A DNA stretch of 64,000 bases from NCBI GenBank assembly GCA_965225625.1, contig CBDDBH010000024.1, positions 135,383 through 199,382 on the forward strand, read 5' to 3'. This DNA comes from CBDDBH01 sp965225625. Its GTDB lineage: Bacteria > Pseudomonadota > Gammaproteobacteria > JADZEE01. A model generated the notes under the pieces. The model worked only from the letters and a program-made list of their open reading frames with translations, made no database searches and was not told where the DNA came from. Below are positions 27,489-36,283 of the stretch, in pieces (position 1 is the first letter of the stretch; the number at the start of each line of letters is the position of its first letter). A program made the translations under genes and the position numbers.

Positions 27489-28634
27489 ATGAGCAACACC
27501 ACTCAAATCGAGCACACGGCCACGCTGGTCGTAGCTATCATCCTCACGGTCGTCGCCGCTGAGATCTTTCTGGTATTGCCGATGGTGCTGGCGGCTGCAG
27601 CGGGTGATCTGCAACTCTCGGAACAGCAAATCGGTTTCCTGGCGGCCGCAACGATGTCGGGTGCGGCCGTCAGTTCCATGCTTGCCGTATTTTGGGTGCG
27701 GCGTGTCAATTGGCGGCTATGCGCGGGTCTGGGTCTGACGCTGTTGGCTTCGACCCTGTGGCTCGCGATTCTGCTCCACAGCTACGCCAGCCTGCTCGTC
27801 CTGCTCACGATCGCGAGCATTGGCGGTGGCGCTGTCTACTCACTCGCCATTACCGTGCTTTCCGATCGCAGCAATAGCGACCGTGCCTTCGGATTCTCGT
27901 TGACGGCGCAAGTCGCATTTCAGGTCGTCGGCTTGCTGGTGTTGCCGCATGTGACCAAGGCTGGTGGTTTATCCGCCGTGCTCGCAATTCTCGGTGTACT
28001 CCCTGTACTTGCATTATTGACCCTGCGCTGGCTACCGGCACACGGCAACACGGTGACTGCGTCACGCATTAGCGAAGTTATCAGGCAGCCGCGAGCGATG
28101 CTGGCCTTGGCCGGGTGTCTGATGTTCTTTTTCAATATCGGTGTGTTCTGGGCCTACATCGAACGCATGGGCAATGCTGAGGGATTTTCGGCCGAGCGGA
28201 TCGGAATGGGCCTGGCAATCGGAGTTGCAGTCGGCATGCTGGGATCCTTGACCGGCTCGTGGCTGGGTGCGGGTCTGGGTCGCTTGCGTGCGCTGATCCT
28301 CGGCACCTTGGGGACGCTTGTCGCTCTGGCGTTATTGACCAAAGGAATGAGCTTCTGGGTATTTGTAGTAGCAGTTGGTCTTTACAACTACGTCTGGAAC
28401 TTCTCGCTGGTTTATCAGTACTCGGTCGTCACTACGGTCGACAGCACCGGGCGGTGCCTGGCGGTTGCGCCTGCCTTTCACGCTAGTGGCGGGGCGTTGG
28501 GACCTGCGGTTGCGGCGTTTTACGTATCAACCGACAGCTTCCTGGCGGTTAATCTACTGGCGGCAGTGGCGGTCATTGTGAGCCTGATGTTGTTTGCCCC
28601 GGCCGTACTACTGCGAGCACCTGACACTGCATAG
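27489..28634 (+). CDS. MFS transporter
   Basis: 381-residue inner-membrane major-facilitator protein with about 12 hydrophobic segments. The first half has EQQIGFLAAATMSGAAVSS in the position of the first cytoplasmic loop, and the second half is connected by a short basic loop (RISEVIRQPRAM). The shape is that of an aromatic-acid or drug:proton antiporter. Its place after the dioxygenase and LLM genes suggests substrate uptake or product export, but the direction cannot be read. Confidence 0.88.
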   Translation: MSNTTQIEHTATLVVAIILTVVAAEIFLVLPMVLAAAAGDLQLSEQQIGFLAAATMSGAAVSSMLAVFWVRRVNWRLCAGLGLTLLASTLWLAILLHSYASLLVLLTIASIGGGAVYSLAITVLSDRSNSDRAFGFSLTAQVAFQVVGLLVLPHVTKAGGLSAVLAILGVLPVLALLTLRWLPAHGNTVTASRISEVIRQPRAMLALAGCLMFFFNIGVFWAYIERMGNAEGFSAERIGMGLAIGVAVGMLGSLTGSWLGAGLGRLRALILGTLGTLVALALLTKGMSFWVFVVAVGLYNYVWNFSLVYQYSVVTTVDSTGRCLAVAPAFHASGGALGPAVAAFYVSTDSFLAVNLLAAVAVIVSLMLFAPAVLLRAPDTA

Positions 28635-28665
28635 CTCCGGCGCTTGAATTAATGAACGTCCATAT

Positions 28666-28744
28666 AAAAATATGGGCTCAAAAGATGGGGTTACAAAATT
28701 CGGGTCAGATACACATTTCTTATTCAGAAATGTGTATCTGACCC
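28666..28744. repeat. GGGGTCAGATACAC hairpin repeat, copy B (interrupted by an IS)
   Basis: Left arm 28666-28720 and the first 19 bases of the right arm (28726-28744) of a large palindrome. The rest of the right arm continues at 30313-30350 beyond the IS4-family element. Rejoined, the arms pair over about 55 bases with two mismatches. The central word is TCAGATACACATTTCT and its complement. Confidence 0.8.
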
Positions 28745-30301
28745 GAATGGCGCTAAGTTAAGCCTAGTTAGCACGATATTGACCGCGGTGTGGGACCTCT
28801 TTCATTTCGTGTCGCGGCACCGTCAGTAATTGGTAATTTTTAGGTCGTCGTTTGCGTGCTCTAGGTTCGCGCCGTCCCGGTCGATGGGGCGTCACGTAGT
28901 CGGCGATTGATTCAATCAGTAGTCGCAGTAAACGTGCTTGTTCTGCACGACTTGTTTTGGCTTGAGTCAGGTGTGCTTCCCAGTGTCGTAGCGCCTGGAT
29001 GCTCCCTTTAAAGCTCAGGCGCCGCAGGGGTAAGTTTTGCTCTCGTGCGGCCTGGCTCATCAAGCGCCGAATGCCATTGTAGGCGATGAAGTGCATGAGG
29101 ATCTCCTTCCTGACCATGGCGGGTGTTTTACACCGCAAGATGTCCATCCCCATGGTGGTTTTGATATCTCGAAAGAAGAGTTCCACGTCCCAACGTTGCA
29201 GATAGAGATCGGCGATGTCGCTTGCCGGGTAAACGTCAGCATCAAGCAATGTGGTAATGATGTAAAACGTGGTGACTCTGAAACCGGGTCGGTCCATCGT
29301 CACTTTGATTTGCCGCAATAACAGCGTGTCAGGTGAATGCGCCCACTGGCTATGGGAATAATTGGCAGCTTGACGTTGGGCGGGTTTAGGCCATCGGATC
29401 AAGCGGTCATTCTCGCCAAGTACTTTGACTGACTCGGCCGCAGCAACCGGTGTCCGTCGGGCAAGTGTGATGACACTATCGACACCCTGCTCTTGGAGGG
29501 CCAAAACGTCGTAATAGCTGCAAAAACCCTTATCTCCAAGGAAGATATCTCCAGGTTCGAAGGTGTCCCATTGGTCGCGCAGTAACGGCAACTCATGGCT
29601 TTTTTTGTTGCCCACTCGATAACTCAACAACGCCCCGCTATCCAAACAAAAACACGCACACAAGGCTGCTTGCGGGAAACCGCAACCGGGCTTCTGAGAG
29701 GACCGTTGCGGCCAGCTCTGCTGGTTCGCAACCGTATCCGGCATGCTCAATCCCGTCCCATCGACAACGACCACTCGGCGGCCATGCAACCGGCCCGGTT
29801 CACTATCAGCGCGTCCTTGTTTGGCGGTGTGTGCGAAGATGTGCTCTAGGCTCGTCGTATCCAAACGTGCACGCGCTTGGCAATAAGCCGCTGTCGAGGA
29901 ACTCGGTAACGCTTTAGACTGCGACGCGCATAACGCCTGCAGTTTGCGCACGACTTCTCGGCAGCCTCTATCGGCGTCTAAGACTTGTGAGAAAAAGGCC
30001 CAAAACGTGTTCTCTTTACTGAACAATCGGCGTCGGCTCGAGTGGCCGGCATCCGATGGTTCGAGATGTTGTGTTGGTATGAATTGGCGAAAACACTCAC
30101 CCAATTCTGACAGCGTCTTCTGTCTTAATTGTGCGCGCTTCTCGGCTAAGAATTGGCTTGCGGAGCGCGGCCGGCGACGCAGTGTTGGAAGATGAAATCC
30201 AGGGAGATACAACGTAGTATTTTGCATCTCCTATTGTCTCACTTTTGATCCCCACGAACACGCTTTCATTCATGCTAAAGGAGCTTAACTTAGCGCCATT
30301 C
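28745..30301 (-). mobile_element. IS4-family insertion sequence (complete)
   Basis: A 1557-bp element with perfect 19-bp terminal inverted repeats (GAATGGCGCTAAGTTAAGC at the left, its complement at the right) and one transposase gene. Both sides are flanked by the 11-bp direct repeat GTATCTGACCC (28734-28744 and 30302-30312), a target-site duplication of the length usual for IS4. Intact ends and duplication suggest a recent insertion. Confidence 0.95.
28764..30227 (-). CDS. IS4-family transposase
   Basis: 487 residues with the DDE domain: VVDGTGLSMPDT (first Asp), DIFLGDKGFCSYYDVL (second Asp) and the YREK-type signature WDVELFFRDIKTTMGMD (Glu). It catalyses cut-and-paste movement of the element. 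The frame is complete, so it may be active. Confidence 0.95.
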   Translation of the reverse strand: MQNTTLYLPGFHLPTLRRRPRSASQFLAEKRAQLRQKTLSELGECFRQFIPTQHLEPSDAGHSSRRRLFSKENTFWAFFSQVLDADRGCREVVRKLQALCASQSKALPSSSTAAYCQARARLDTTSLEHIFAHTAKQGRADSEPGRLHGRRVVVVDGTGLSMPDTVANQQSWPQRSSQKPGCGFPQAALCACFCLDSGALLSYRVGNKKSHELPLLRDQWDTFEPGDIFLGDKGFCSYYDVLALQEQGVDSVITLARRTPVAAAESVKVLGENDRLIRWPKPAQRQAANYSHSQWAHSPDTLLLRQIKVTMDRPGFRVTTFYIITTLLDADVYPASDIADLYLQRWDVELFFRDIKTTMGMDILRCKTPAMVRKEILMHFIAYNGIRRLMSQAAREQNLPLRRLSFKGSIQALRHWEAHLTQAKTSRAEQARLLRLLIESIADYVTPHRPGRREPRARKRRPKNYQLLTVPRHEMKEVPHRGQYRAN

Positions 30302-30382
30302 GTATCTGACCCCAATTTTGTAACCCCACCTTTTGAGCCCATATTTTTTATCTGAACCGACGTTCCCGCTAAACGGCGCGCT

Positions 30383-31279
30383 TCAACTCGGAAATGGATT
30401 AGTTCTTTGCGTATGGCCAGATCTGACCAATTCCGACAGGCAGTCTTCGAGCGTGCGTGGCGGCCGGCCAAGCACGTCTTCAACCACTGTACTAACCGTT
30501 GCTCCCCATCCGTCGAGAAATGCGCGATTGAACTGCAGAATGAGTTCAACGTGCCACGCCGGCTGACCGCCCGACTGCAACGCCATGCGCGCTTCGTCCA
30601 GAGTTTGCTTTTCGTAATCGACGTTGCGACCCAGCAGCTGCGCCAAGGTGCTGGCAACCTGGACGTTATCGACAGCTTGCGAACCAGTGATTGGAACCGC
30701 CTGCCCTAGGAGATCAGCCCGACCGACCAACAACGCGGCTGCAACTTCCGCAATGTCGCGATAGTCGATCATCGCAATCCGCGCGTCCTCCACGGCCGCG
30801 CGGATCACACCGTCAGTGCGCGCACCGGGCAGTTGGAATGCCAGATTCTGCATAAAGAAATGCGGACGCAGGAAGGTGAACGGCAGATTGAGCGAGGCAA
30901 TATCGGCCTCGATCTCCGCGTGCCAACGACCACTGTCGACATAGGAATCGAGTGCGGTTCCGAGGCCGGATATCTTGACGATTAGCGGCCGTCCCGCCGC
31001 TGCAGCTGCGCGCGCGACATTGCCCTGTAGCTCCCGCTGCTTCGGATCCACGGGCGAAATCAGGAATACCGCGCTCACGCCATCAACAGCCTCGGCAAGT
31101 GCGGCTGGATCGGCGAAGTCGCCCGTGGCCAGGGTAACTTTATCCGCCAGCGCAGCATCGACGACGGAACCCGCACGCACCAACACCCGCGGCTTTTCGC
31201 CGTAGTCATCGATCAGGTGCTTCAACACATAGCCACCGATACGACCGCTACCGCCGGTAACCAGAATCTCATCCGCCAT
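30383..31279 (-). CDS. NmrA-like NAD(P)-binding protein
   Basis: 298 residues of the atypical short-chain dehydrogenase/NmrA family. The dinucleotide motif is ILVTGGSGRIGGYV at the N-terminus, with RVLVRAG as the second strand, GVSAVFLISPVDP and VKISGLGT. The usual SDR catalytic YxxxK is not apparent, so it may be a redox sensor or an NADPH-dependent reductase. Its start lies just inside the large hairpin at 31297-31390, and its end is next to the palindrome interrupted by the IS. Confidence 0.88.
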   Translation of the reverse strand: MADEILVTGGSGRIGGYVLKHLIDDYGEKPRVLVRAGSVVDAALADKVTLATGDFADPAALAEAVDGVSAVFLISPVDPKQRELQGNVARAAAAAGRPLIVKISGLGTALDSYVDSGRWHAEIEADIASLNLPFTFLRPHFFMQNLAFQLPGARTDGVIRAAVEDARIAMIDYRDIAEVAAALLVGRADLLGQAVPITGSQAVDNVQVASTLAQLLGRNVDYEKQTLDEARMALQSGGQPAWHVELILQFNRAFLDGWGATVSTVVEDVLGRPPRTLEDCLSELVRSGHTQRTNPFPS

Positions 31280-31296
31280 GGTCAGTCAATTCCCCT

Positions 31297-31390
31297 CTAA
31301 AAGTGGGGTCATATTAAAAGTGGGGTCAGATACACATTTCTTCTCAGAAATGTGTATCTGACCCCACTTTTAATATGACCCCACTTTTAG
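31297..31390. repeat. GGGGTCAGATACAC hairpin repeat, copy C (45-bp perfect stem)
   Basis: Arms 31297-31341 and 31346-31390 are perfect inverted copies over 45 bases with a TCTC loop. Within each arm the word AAAAGTGGGGTCA occurs twice. It lies in the divergent intergenic region between NmrA and the PD40 gene. Confidence 0.95.
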
Positions 31391-31520
31391 AACCCACTTT
31401 TTATTCGGCACAAAATCTAAGGCAGCTACGCTATTATATGCGCCCGCTGTTTTGCGACGTCCGTAAATTTTGTGGATTTACGTTTCGCGCTAGCGTGTGG
31501 AAGCTGAGCTGGAGATACCT

Positions 31521-33530
31521 GTGAAAACGCATATCAAAATCCTGGCAATATTGTTATCGATTGTGGCGAGCACAGACGGGATAAATGATGCGGCGGCGGC
31601 CGACATCGCAACTGACCCCGGGCAGATCGTTTTCTCATCGCTGCGTCCGGGCAATTGGGACCTCTTTTATTTTTCGAATCCGGGCGCCACGCCGAGACGG
31701 CTCACCGATCATCCGGGCCTGGACTACGAAGCAACCTTCTCGCCCGACGGCAGGTGGGTTGTATTCACCTCAGAGCGCCGCGGTCACCCGGATCTCTACG
31801 TCATCGATCTTAAAGGCGACAGGAGGCCGCGTTTGTTAATCGACAACGATGCGATGGAGGATCAAGCCGTAATCTCGGCGGATGGAAAGACGCTCGCATT
31901 TATGAGCACCCAAAGCGGCAATGCGGACATTTACACAATGCCTTTTGATCCGAGCAAGACCCAAAGCCTAGACAAAGCAGTAAACCTAAGCCGTCACCCG
32001 GGTGGCGATTTCCGCCCTGCGTTCTCGCCGAATGGCAAACGCATCGCTTTCTCCACAGATCGCGACACCGAAGCCTACGGGCATCCGGCCTTTAGCTTTA
32101 TGCGTCAACGTGAAGGTGAGATTTACGTCATGGAGGTAGATGGCAGCAACGTGAAACGCCTCACCCATGCGCGTAGTTGGGACGGATCACCGGAATGGTC
32201 TGGCGATGGAAACACGATCTACTTTTATTCGGCGCGGCCGCGCGAGCTTCCCGGCACACCCAAAAGCCATATTCTCGGCCAGGAAGGCGGGTTCCGGATC
32301 TGGGCGATGGACGCCGATGGATCAAATCCCAGGGCGATTACACCCGAGGGCGTAGAAGCGCTGGCGCCGACATTAACGCCTGACGGTCGAATTGCTTACC
32401 AAACCCGACGCTCCTTCATTGGTTGGTATTTGCAATCAACGCTGCCCGACGGAACCGAGCCGCGTAACGAAACTGATGAGTCCAACGAATATTGGAGCCC
32501 GAACTATCACCACGCAAGTGGGGCAATGGTATGCCATGGCGTTGGGCCGTTGAGCACCGACAAAGTCGCGGTTCAAGATATCCTCGGACCCGGTGGTGTG
32601 CTGGCCACTGACTATCCGGCCGAAATTAAGTTTCTGGATTCAACGATTACGGTGTACGCGATGCGCCACACCAGCGGTCTCGCAGCACATCCATTCGAAC
32701 GCAAACTTGCCGTCACCATCGAAAACGCGACCGGGACGAGGTTCGCGATCGAGGATTACGACGGCAGCAACCAAAACGAATTATTCTCCGTAGACGGGAT
32801 TGGAATTGTCAGCGGCACCTTGAACCGGATGTACGGACTGAAATGGTCCACGGATGCCCAATGGATAACGTATACGCAAGGATGGTTTTTCGGCGATCAG
32901 ACCAACAAAGCAGACGTCTGGAAAATCCGCAGCGATGGCAGCAACCGTGTAAACCTGACCCAAGGATCCGATACCAATAACGGTATGCCGGCGTTTTCAC
33001 CCGATGCAAAACGCATTGTGTTTCGAAGCGCCCGCAGCGGTAATTTCGATATTTATCTGATGGACGCAGACGGCAGCAATCTGATCCAACTAACAAATGA
33101 TGAGGCGAAAGACAATTTCCCCGTTTTCGCACCGTCAGGAGATGCGATTGCGTTTTCTTCAGATCGAGACAGTAAGTTGGATGCTCTTGGGTTTAAAAGT
33201 TTCGACAACTACATCATGAAACTTAATCCGGATGGCACCCCTGGAGAGCTTACTCGAATCACCGATGATCCCGGGCACGATGCGCATCCGAATTTCTCAC
33301 CGGACGGCAAGTGGATCGTATACACCTCCGAGCGGGCGGGCTTGAGTGACGAGGAACCTCTGGTACAGGAAGTCGTATTCGGCCCGCAGATGTACGGCGA
33401 GATCTTCGCCTACCGCCTGAGCGATGGCCTGCGGATCCGGCTGACTCATAACAAATGGGAGGAGTCGGGACCGTTCTGGATGCAGATGGCACGGAAGTCG
33501 GCGGAGTTGGGGGCCAACGCTGGCGGGTGA
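31521..33530 (+). CDS. Secreted PD40/TolB-like beta-propeller protein
   Basis: About 669 residues from GTG 31521 (GGAG eight bases upstream), with a signal peptide (KTHIKILAILLSIVAST) ending near AAAAD. It contains many WD40-like PD40 repeats with the pattern F.SDG..I.F.S.R.G..D.Y....DG (for example PAFSPNGKRIAFSTDRD, PNFSPDGKWIVYTSERAG), in at least two propeller blocks. There is no peptidase domain, so it is TolB-like and probably a periplasmic binding or scaffold protein. It may belong with the oxidative cluster downstream, but no direct link is seen. Confidence 0.88.
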   Translation: MKTHIKILAILLSIVASTDGINDAAAADIATDPGQIVFSSLRPGNWDLFYFSNPGATPRRLTDHPGLDYEATFSPDGRWVVFTSERRGHPDLYVIDLKGDRRPRLLIDNDAMEDQAVISADGKTLAFMSTQSGNADIYTMPFDPSKTQSLDKAVNLSRHPGGDFRPAFSPNGKRIAFSTDRDTEAYGHPAFSFMRQREGEIYVMEVDGSNVKRLTHARSWDGSPEWSGDGNTIYFYSARPRELPGTPKSHILGQEGGFRIWAMDADGSNPRAITPEGVEALAPTLTPDGRIAYQTRRSFIGWYLQSTLPDGTEPRNETDESNEYWSPNYHHASGAMVCHGVGPLSTDKVAVQDILGPGGVLATDYPAEIKFLDSTITVYAMRHTSGLAAHPFERKLAVTIENATGTRFAIEDYDGSNQNELFSVDGIGIVSGTLNRMYGLKWSTDAQWITYTQGWFFGDQTNKADVWKIRSDGSNRVNLTQGSDTNNGMPAFSPDAKRIVFRSARSGNFDIYLMDADGSNLIQLTNDEAKDNFPVFAPSGDAIAFSSDRDSKLDALGFKSFDNYIMKLNPDGTPGELTRITDDPGHDAHPNFSPDGKWIVYTSERAGLSDEEPLVQEVVFGPQMYGEIFAYRLSDGLRIRLTHNKWEESGPFWMQMARKSAELGANAGG

Positions 33531-33650
33531 TAATTGAGAAGGTTGAATGCCGGACGTCGGCTAAGCCGAACCTCTGCACTCATAACCACATATCCTGCTG
33601 ACAGGTGGGTTGCGTGACCTTCGCCGCTACGTCTCGCAGCCTACCTAATA

Positions 33651-34709
33651 TTACCCAGAACGCAGCGCCGGAAGAACTTCCTCAGCTAACAGCTGTATAG
33701 ACTCATGCGTATTTGGTCCCACAGGGGCGCCGATATAGGCTTCGTCGAAGCCGGCTCCATCGATGTAGTCGAGTAACTCAGCCAGCCTCGGAATACAGTC
33801 GTTTGCGTCGCCAGAGACGATGAGACCATCGGCGATCTCCGCAGGTACGAGCTTGGCGGCGGCCTCCATACTTTCGCCTTCGCTCAGTGCCTGTTTTACC
33901 GGCTTACACGAATCACTATCGTAGCCGGCTGCCTCCAGCGATTCCGCGGGCATACCCGAGACGAGCAAGACCGCCTGGCGCATCGCTACCGCACGCGCGG
34001 CTTGGCGGTCCTTTGCGATCGACACGTTAAGACCATAGGTGCGCGTAAAAGGTCGCTGACTTTTTGCCCGCCCCCGCTCTACCGCCGCAATCTGTGACAC
34101 ATCTGCCCACCGGCCCGCACGAAACGAACCGAGACTGTGCGGCGGGATATTGCTCGCGAACAGGATCCCGTCTGCTGTTTCGCCGGCAAGTTCCAGGATC
34201 TTGGGGCCTATACCGGTAACGATGATCGGGATTGGATGGGCCGGCGTGAAATTCAACGCGATCTGGCTCTCGGCTCGCAGATCCGTCGCGGCAACGCTCA
34301 CCGGGTAATCGGCCAGCGACACCGGTTCGCCGGTCCATAGGGCTCGACACATCTGTATCAGTTCACGCACGCGAGTGATGGGTTTGTGCTTATCAGTTAC
34401 GGCGTCGACCATGCCACCGCCGGTCCCGACACCCATTAATACCTTTCGTCCCGGTTGTACCAATTCAGACAGCGCGCCGAAGGTGCTGGCGAGTTCCAGT
34501 GGATGATGGCCGAACGGAAAGGTCACGGCTGAGCCGAGATTGGCATCCGCCTTTCCCGCCATGGCGCCGAGCAACGTAAAAGTATTTCTGGACTGCAGTT
34601 GTTGCGCCAACCAGACCGTATCGAAACTCTTGGCCGCATAAGTAGCGAGATCAACCAACACTCTCGAAGCAGCCCACGGTTGCAGTTGAATACCAGTGAT
34701 TTCAGTCAT
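33651..34709 (-). CDS. LLM-class flavin-dependent oxidoreductase
   Basis: 352 residues from ATG 34709; an upstream in-frame extension is not conserved. Luciferase-like fold: SFDTVWLAQQLQSRNTFTLLGAMAG, then VTFPFGHHPLELASTFGALSELVQPGRKVLMGVGTG, IPIIVTGIGPKILELAGETADGILF. It has the features of the F420/FMN-dependent LLM group; which cofactor is used is unclear. The gene is divergent from the FAD monooxygenase, with 109 bases between starts. Confidence 0.9.
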   Translation of the reverse strand: MTEITGIQLQPWAASRVLVDLATYAAKSFDTVWLAQQLQSRNTFTLLGAMAGKADANLGSAVTFPFGHHPLELASTFGALSELVQPGRKVLMGVGTGGGMVDAVTDKHKPITRVRELIQMCRALWTGEPVSLADYPVSVAATDLRAESQIALNFTPAHPIPIIVTGIGPKILELAGETADGILFASNIPPHSLGSFRAGRWADVSQIAAVERGRAKSQRPFTRTYGLNVSIAKDRQAARAVAMRQAVLLVSGMPAESLEAAGYDSDSCKPVKQALSEGESMEAAAKLVPAEIADGLIVSGDANDCIPRLAELLDYIDGAGFDEAYIGAPVGPNTHESIQLLAEEVLPALRSG

Positions 34710-34818
34710 CGTTGCACCCGCATAAGCGCGAGCGCTGAGATTAACACCGCAACGATAATCTGAAATAACTTTCTTTACCCGTTGCCGAGACGTAATACGT
34801 TTACGGTAAACTCGCCCG

Positions 34819-36033
34819 ATGTCCAACACTATCCCCGATCGCATTCTCATAGCCGGCGGCGGACCGGTGGGTCTGATCTGTGCGTTGGTACTGCAAAAGC
34901 ACGGTATCCCGGGCATCGTTTTTGAGGCCGAGGCGAGTACCGGGATAGAGCTGCGCGGATCGGCGTTTCATTCGCCAACGCTGGACATGCTTGATGGGAT
35001 TGGTATGACCGGGCGGATGTTGGAGGTCGGAATCAAAGTACCGATCTTTCAGTATTACGACCGTGAAGAAGGATTGATCGCCGAATTCGATTTCAGTTCG
35101 CTAAAAGACGTATCGGCATTTCCATTTCGACTGCATCTCGGCCAGGACCGATTGAGCCGCCTTGCCTACGAAAAACTCACGCAGGGTTCGGGTTGGGAGG
35201 TGCGCTTCGGGCACCGCGCAAGTGAGGTTACGCCGATAGATGATGGCGTACGCGCGCTGGTTGAAACCGAATCCGGCACCGAGGAATTTGCGGGGCGTTA
35301 TTTGATTGGCGCGGATGGTGCAGGCAGCGCCGTGCGAAAAAGCCTGGCCATCGAATTCGAGGGCTTCACCTGGCCCGAACAGTATTTAATGGCTCAGACC
35401 ACGCGGCGCATGCAAGAGCATGGCTACAGCAACGCCGCCTATGTTGCAGATCCGGTTGAATGGAAAGCGCTATTTCATATCCCGCAAGCCGAAGGGCCGC
35501 CAATCTGGCGCCTGGTATGGCCGGCCGATGCGCAAGTGGCCGACTCGTTACTACTGTCCGACGAAGAGTTGCAGCGCAGATTCCAAGATTTCATCCCCAC
35601 CGATGAGCCCTACGACATAACCTACCGGCAGATTTACAAGGTGCACCAACGGGTCGCCGAAACATTCCGGGTGGGTAACGTCTTGCTCGCCGGCGACGCG
35701 GCACATGTCGTCAATCCCATGGGGGCAATGGGTTTGAACGGCGGTATTCACGATGTTTTTAATCTGGGTGAAAAGTTGGCCGACATCTGGCACGGCAATG
35801 CCGACACTAGTGTATTGGACCGATACGTACGACAACGCCGCGAGGTTAACGTTAATCAGATACAGGCGAGCTCGATCCGCAATAAGAAGCGCCTGGAAGA
35901 AACGGATCCCGCCGTGCGAAACAAAAACAACGACGAACTCCGGCGTCTCGCCGGCGATCCGAAACGGGCACTGGAGTACGTAAAGAACACATCCTTGATT
36001 AGCAGCCTCGAGCGGGCTGCTGAGATCAAGTGA
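34819..36033 (+). CDS. FAD-dependent aromatic monooxygenase (PHBH/UbiH-like)
   Basis: 404-residue single-component flavin hydroxylase. The Rossmann GxGxxG motif is ILIAGGGPVGLICALVL at residues 9-25, the DG motif is YLIGADGAGSAVRKSL at about 165, and the GD motif is NVLLAGDAAHVVNPMGAMGLNGG at about 290. It should use NAD(P)H and O2 to hydroxylate a phenolic or related ring. It is the first gene of a block that includes a TonB receptor and a second flavin monooxygenase. Confidence 0.92.
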   Translation: MSNTIPDRILIAGGGPVGLICALVLQKHGIPGIVFEAEASTGIELRGSAFHSPTLDMLDGIGMTGRMLEVGIKVPIFQYYDREEGLIAEFDFSSLKDVSAFPFRLHLGQDRLSRLAYEKLTQGSGWEVRFGHRASEVTPIDDGVRALVETESGTEEFAGRYLIGADGAGSAVRKSLAIEFEGFTWPEQYLMAQTTRRMQEHGYSNAAYVADPVEWKALFHIPQAEGPPIWRLVWPADAQVADSLLLSDEELQRRFQDFIPTDEPYDITYRQIYKVHQRVAETFRVGNVLLAGDAAHVVNPMGAMGLNGGIHDVFNLGEKLADIWHGNADTSVLDRYVRQRREVNVNQIQASSIRNKKRLEETDPAVRNKNNDELRRLAGDPKRALEYVKNTSLISSLERAAEIK

Positions 36034-36283
36034 ATTGTTAGTGGGTTCACCGCTGTCTTGATCTAGTCGGAATATCTACTTGTGGCGGCCTGTCTGTCGC
36101 TAAAACACAACACCGTGAATTGCCCAAGCGGCAATCATTTGCGCATTATCGGGTTCTCGGATCGTCATCGGCAGCCGAAAATGCTGGTCATAGCCCTAAG
36201 ATTCTGGAAGAATTCGGTCCTAATTAGTATCGCCTAATTAATATTGTTAGTACGCCACATTTCTGCAGTTTAGGGGAACAAGA

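Noticed and set aside
36200..36250. Two CCTAATTA words before the second TonB receptor as an operator
   Set aside because: Two AT-rich 8-mers are not enough evidence for a regulator site.
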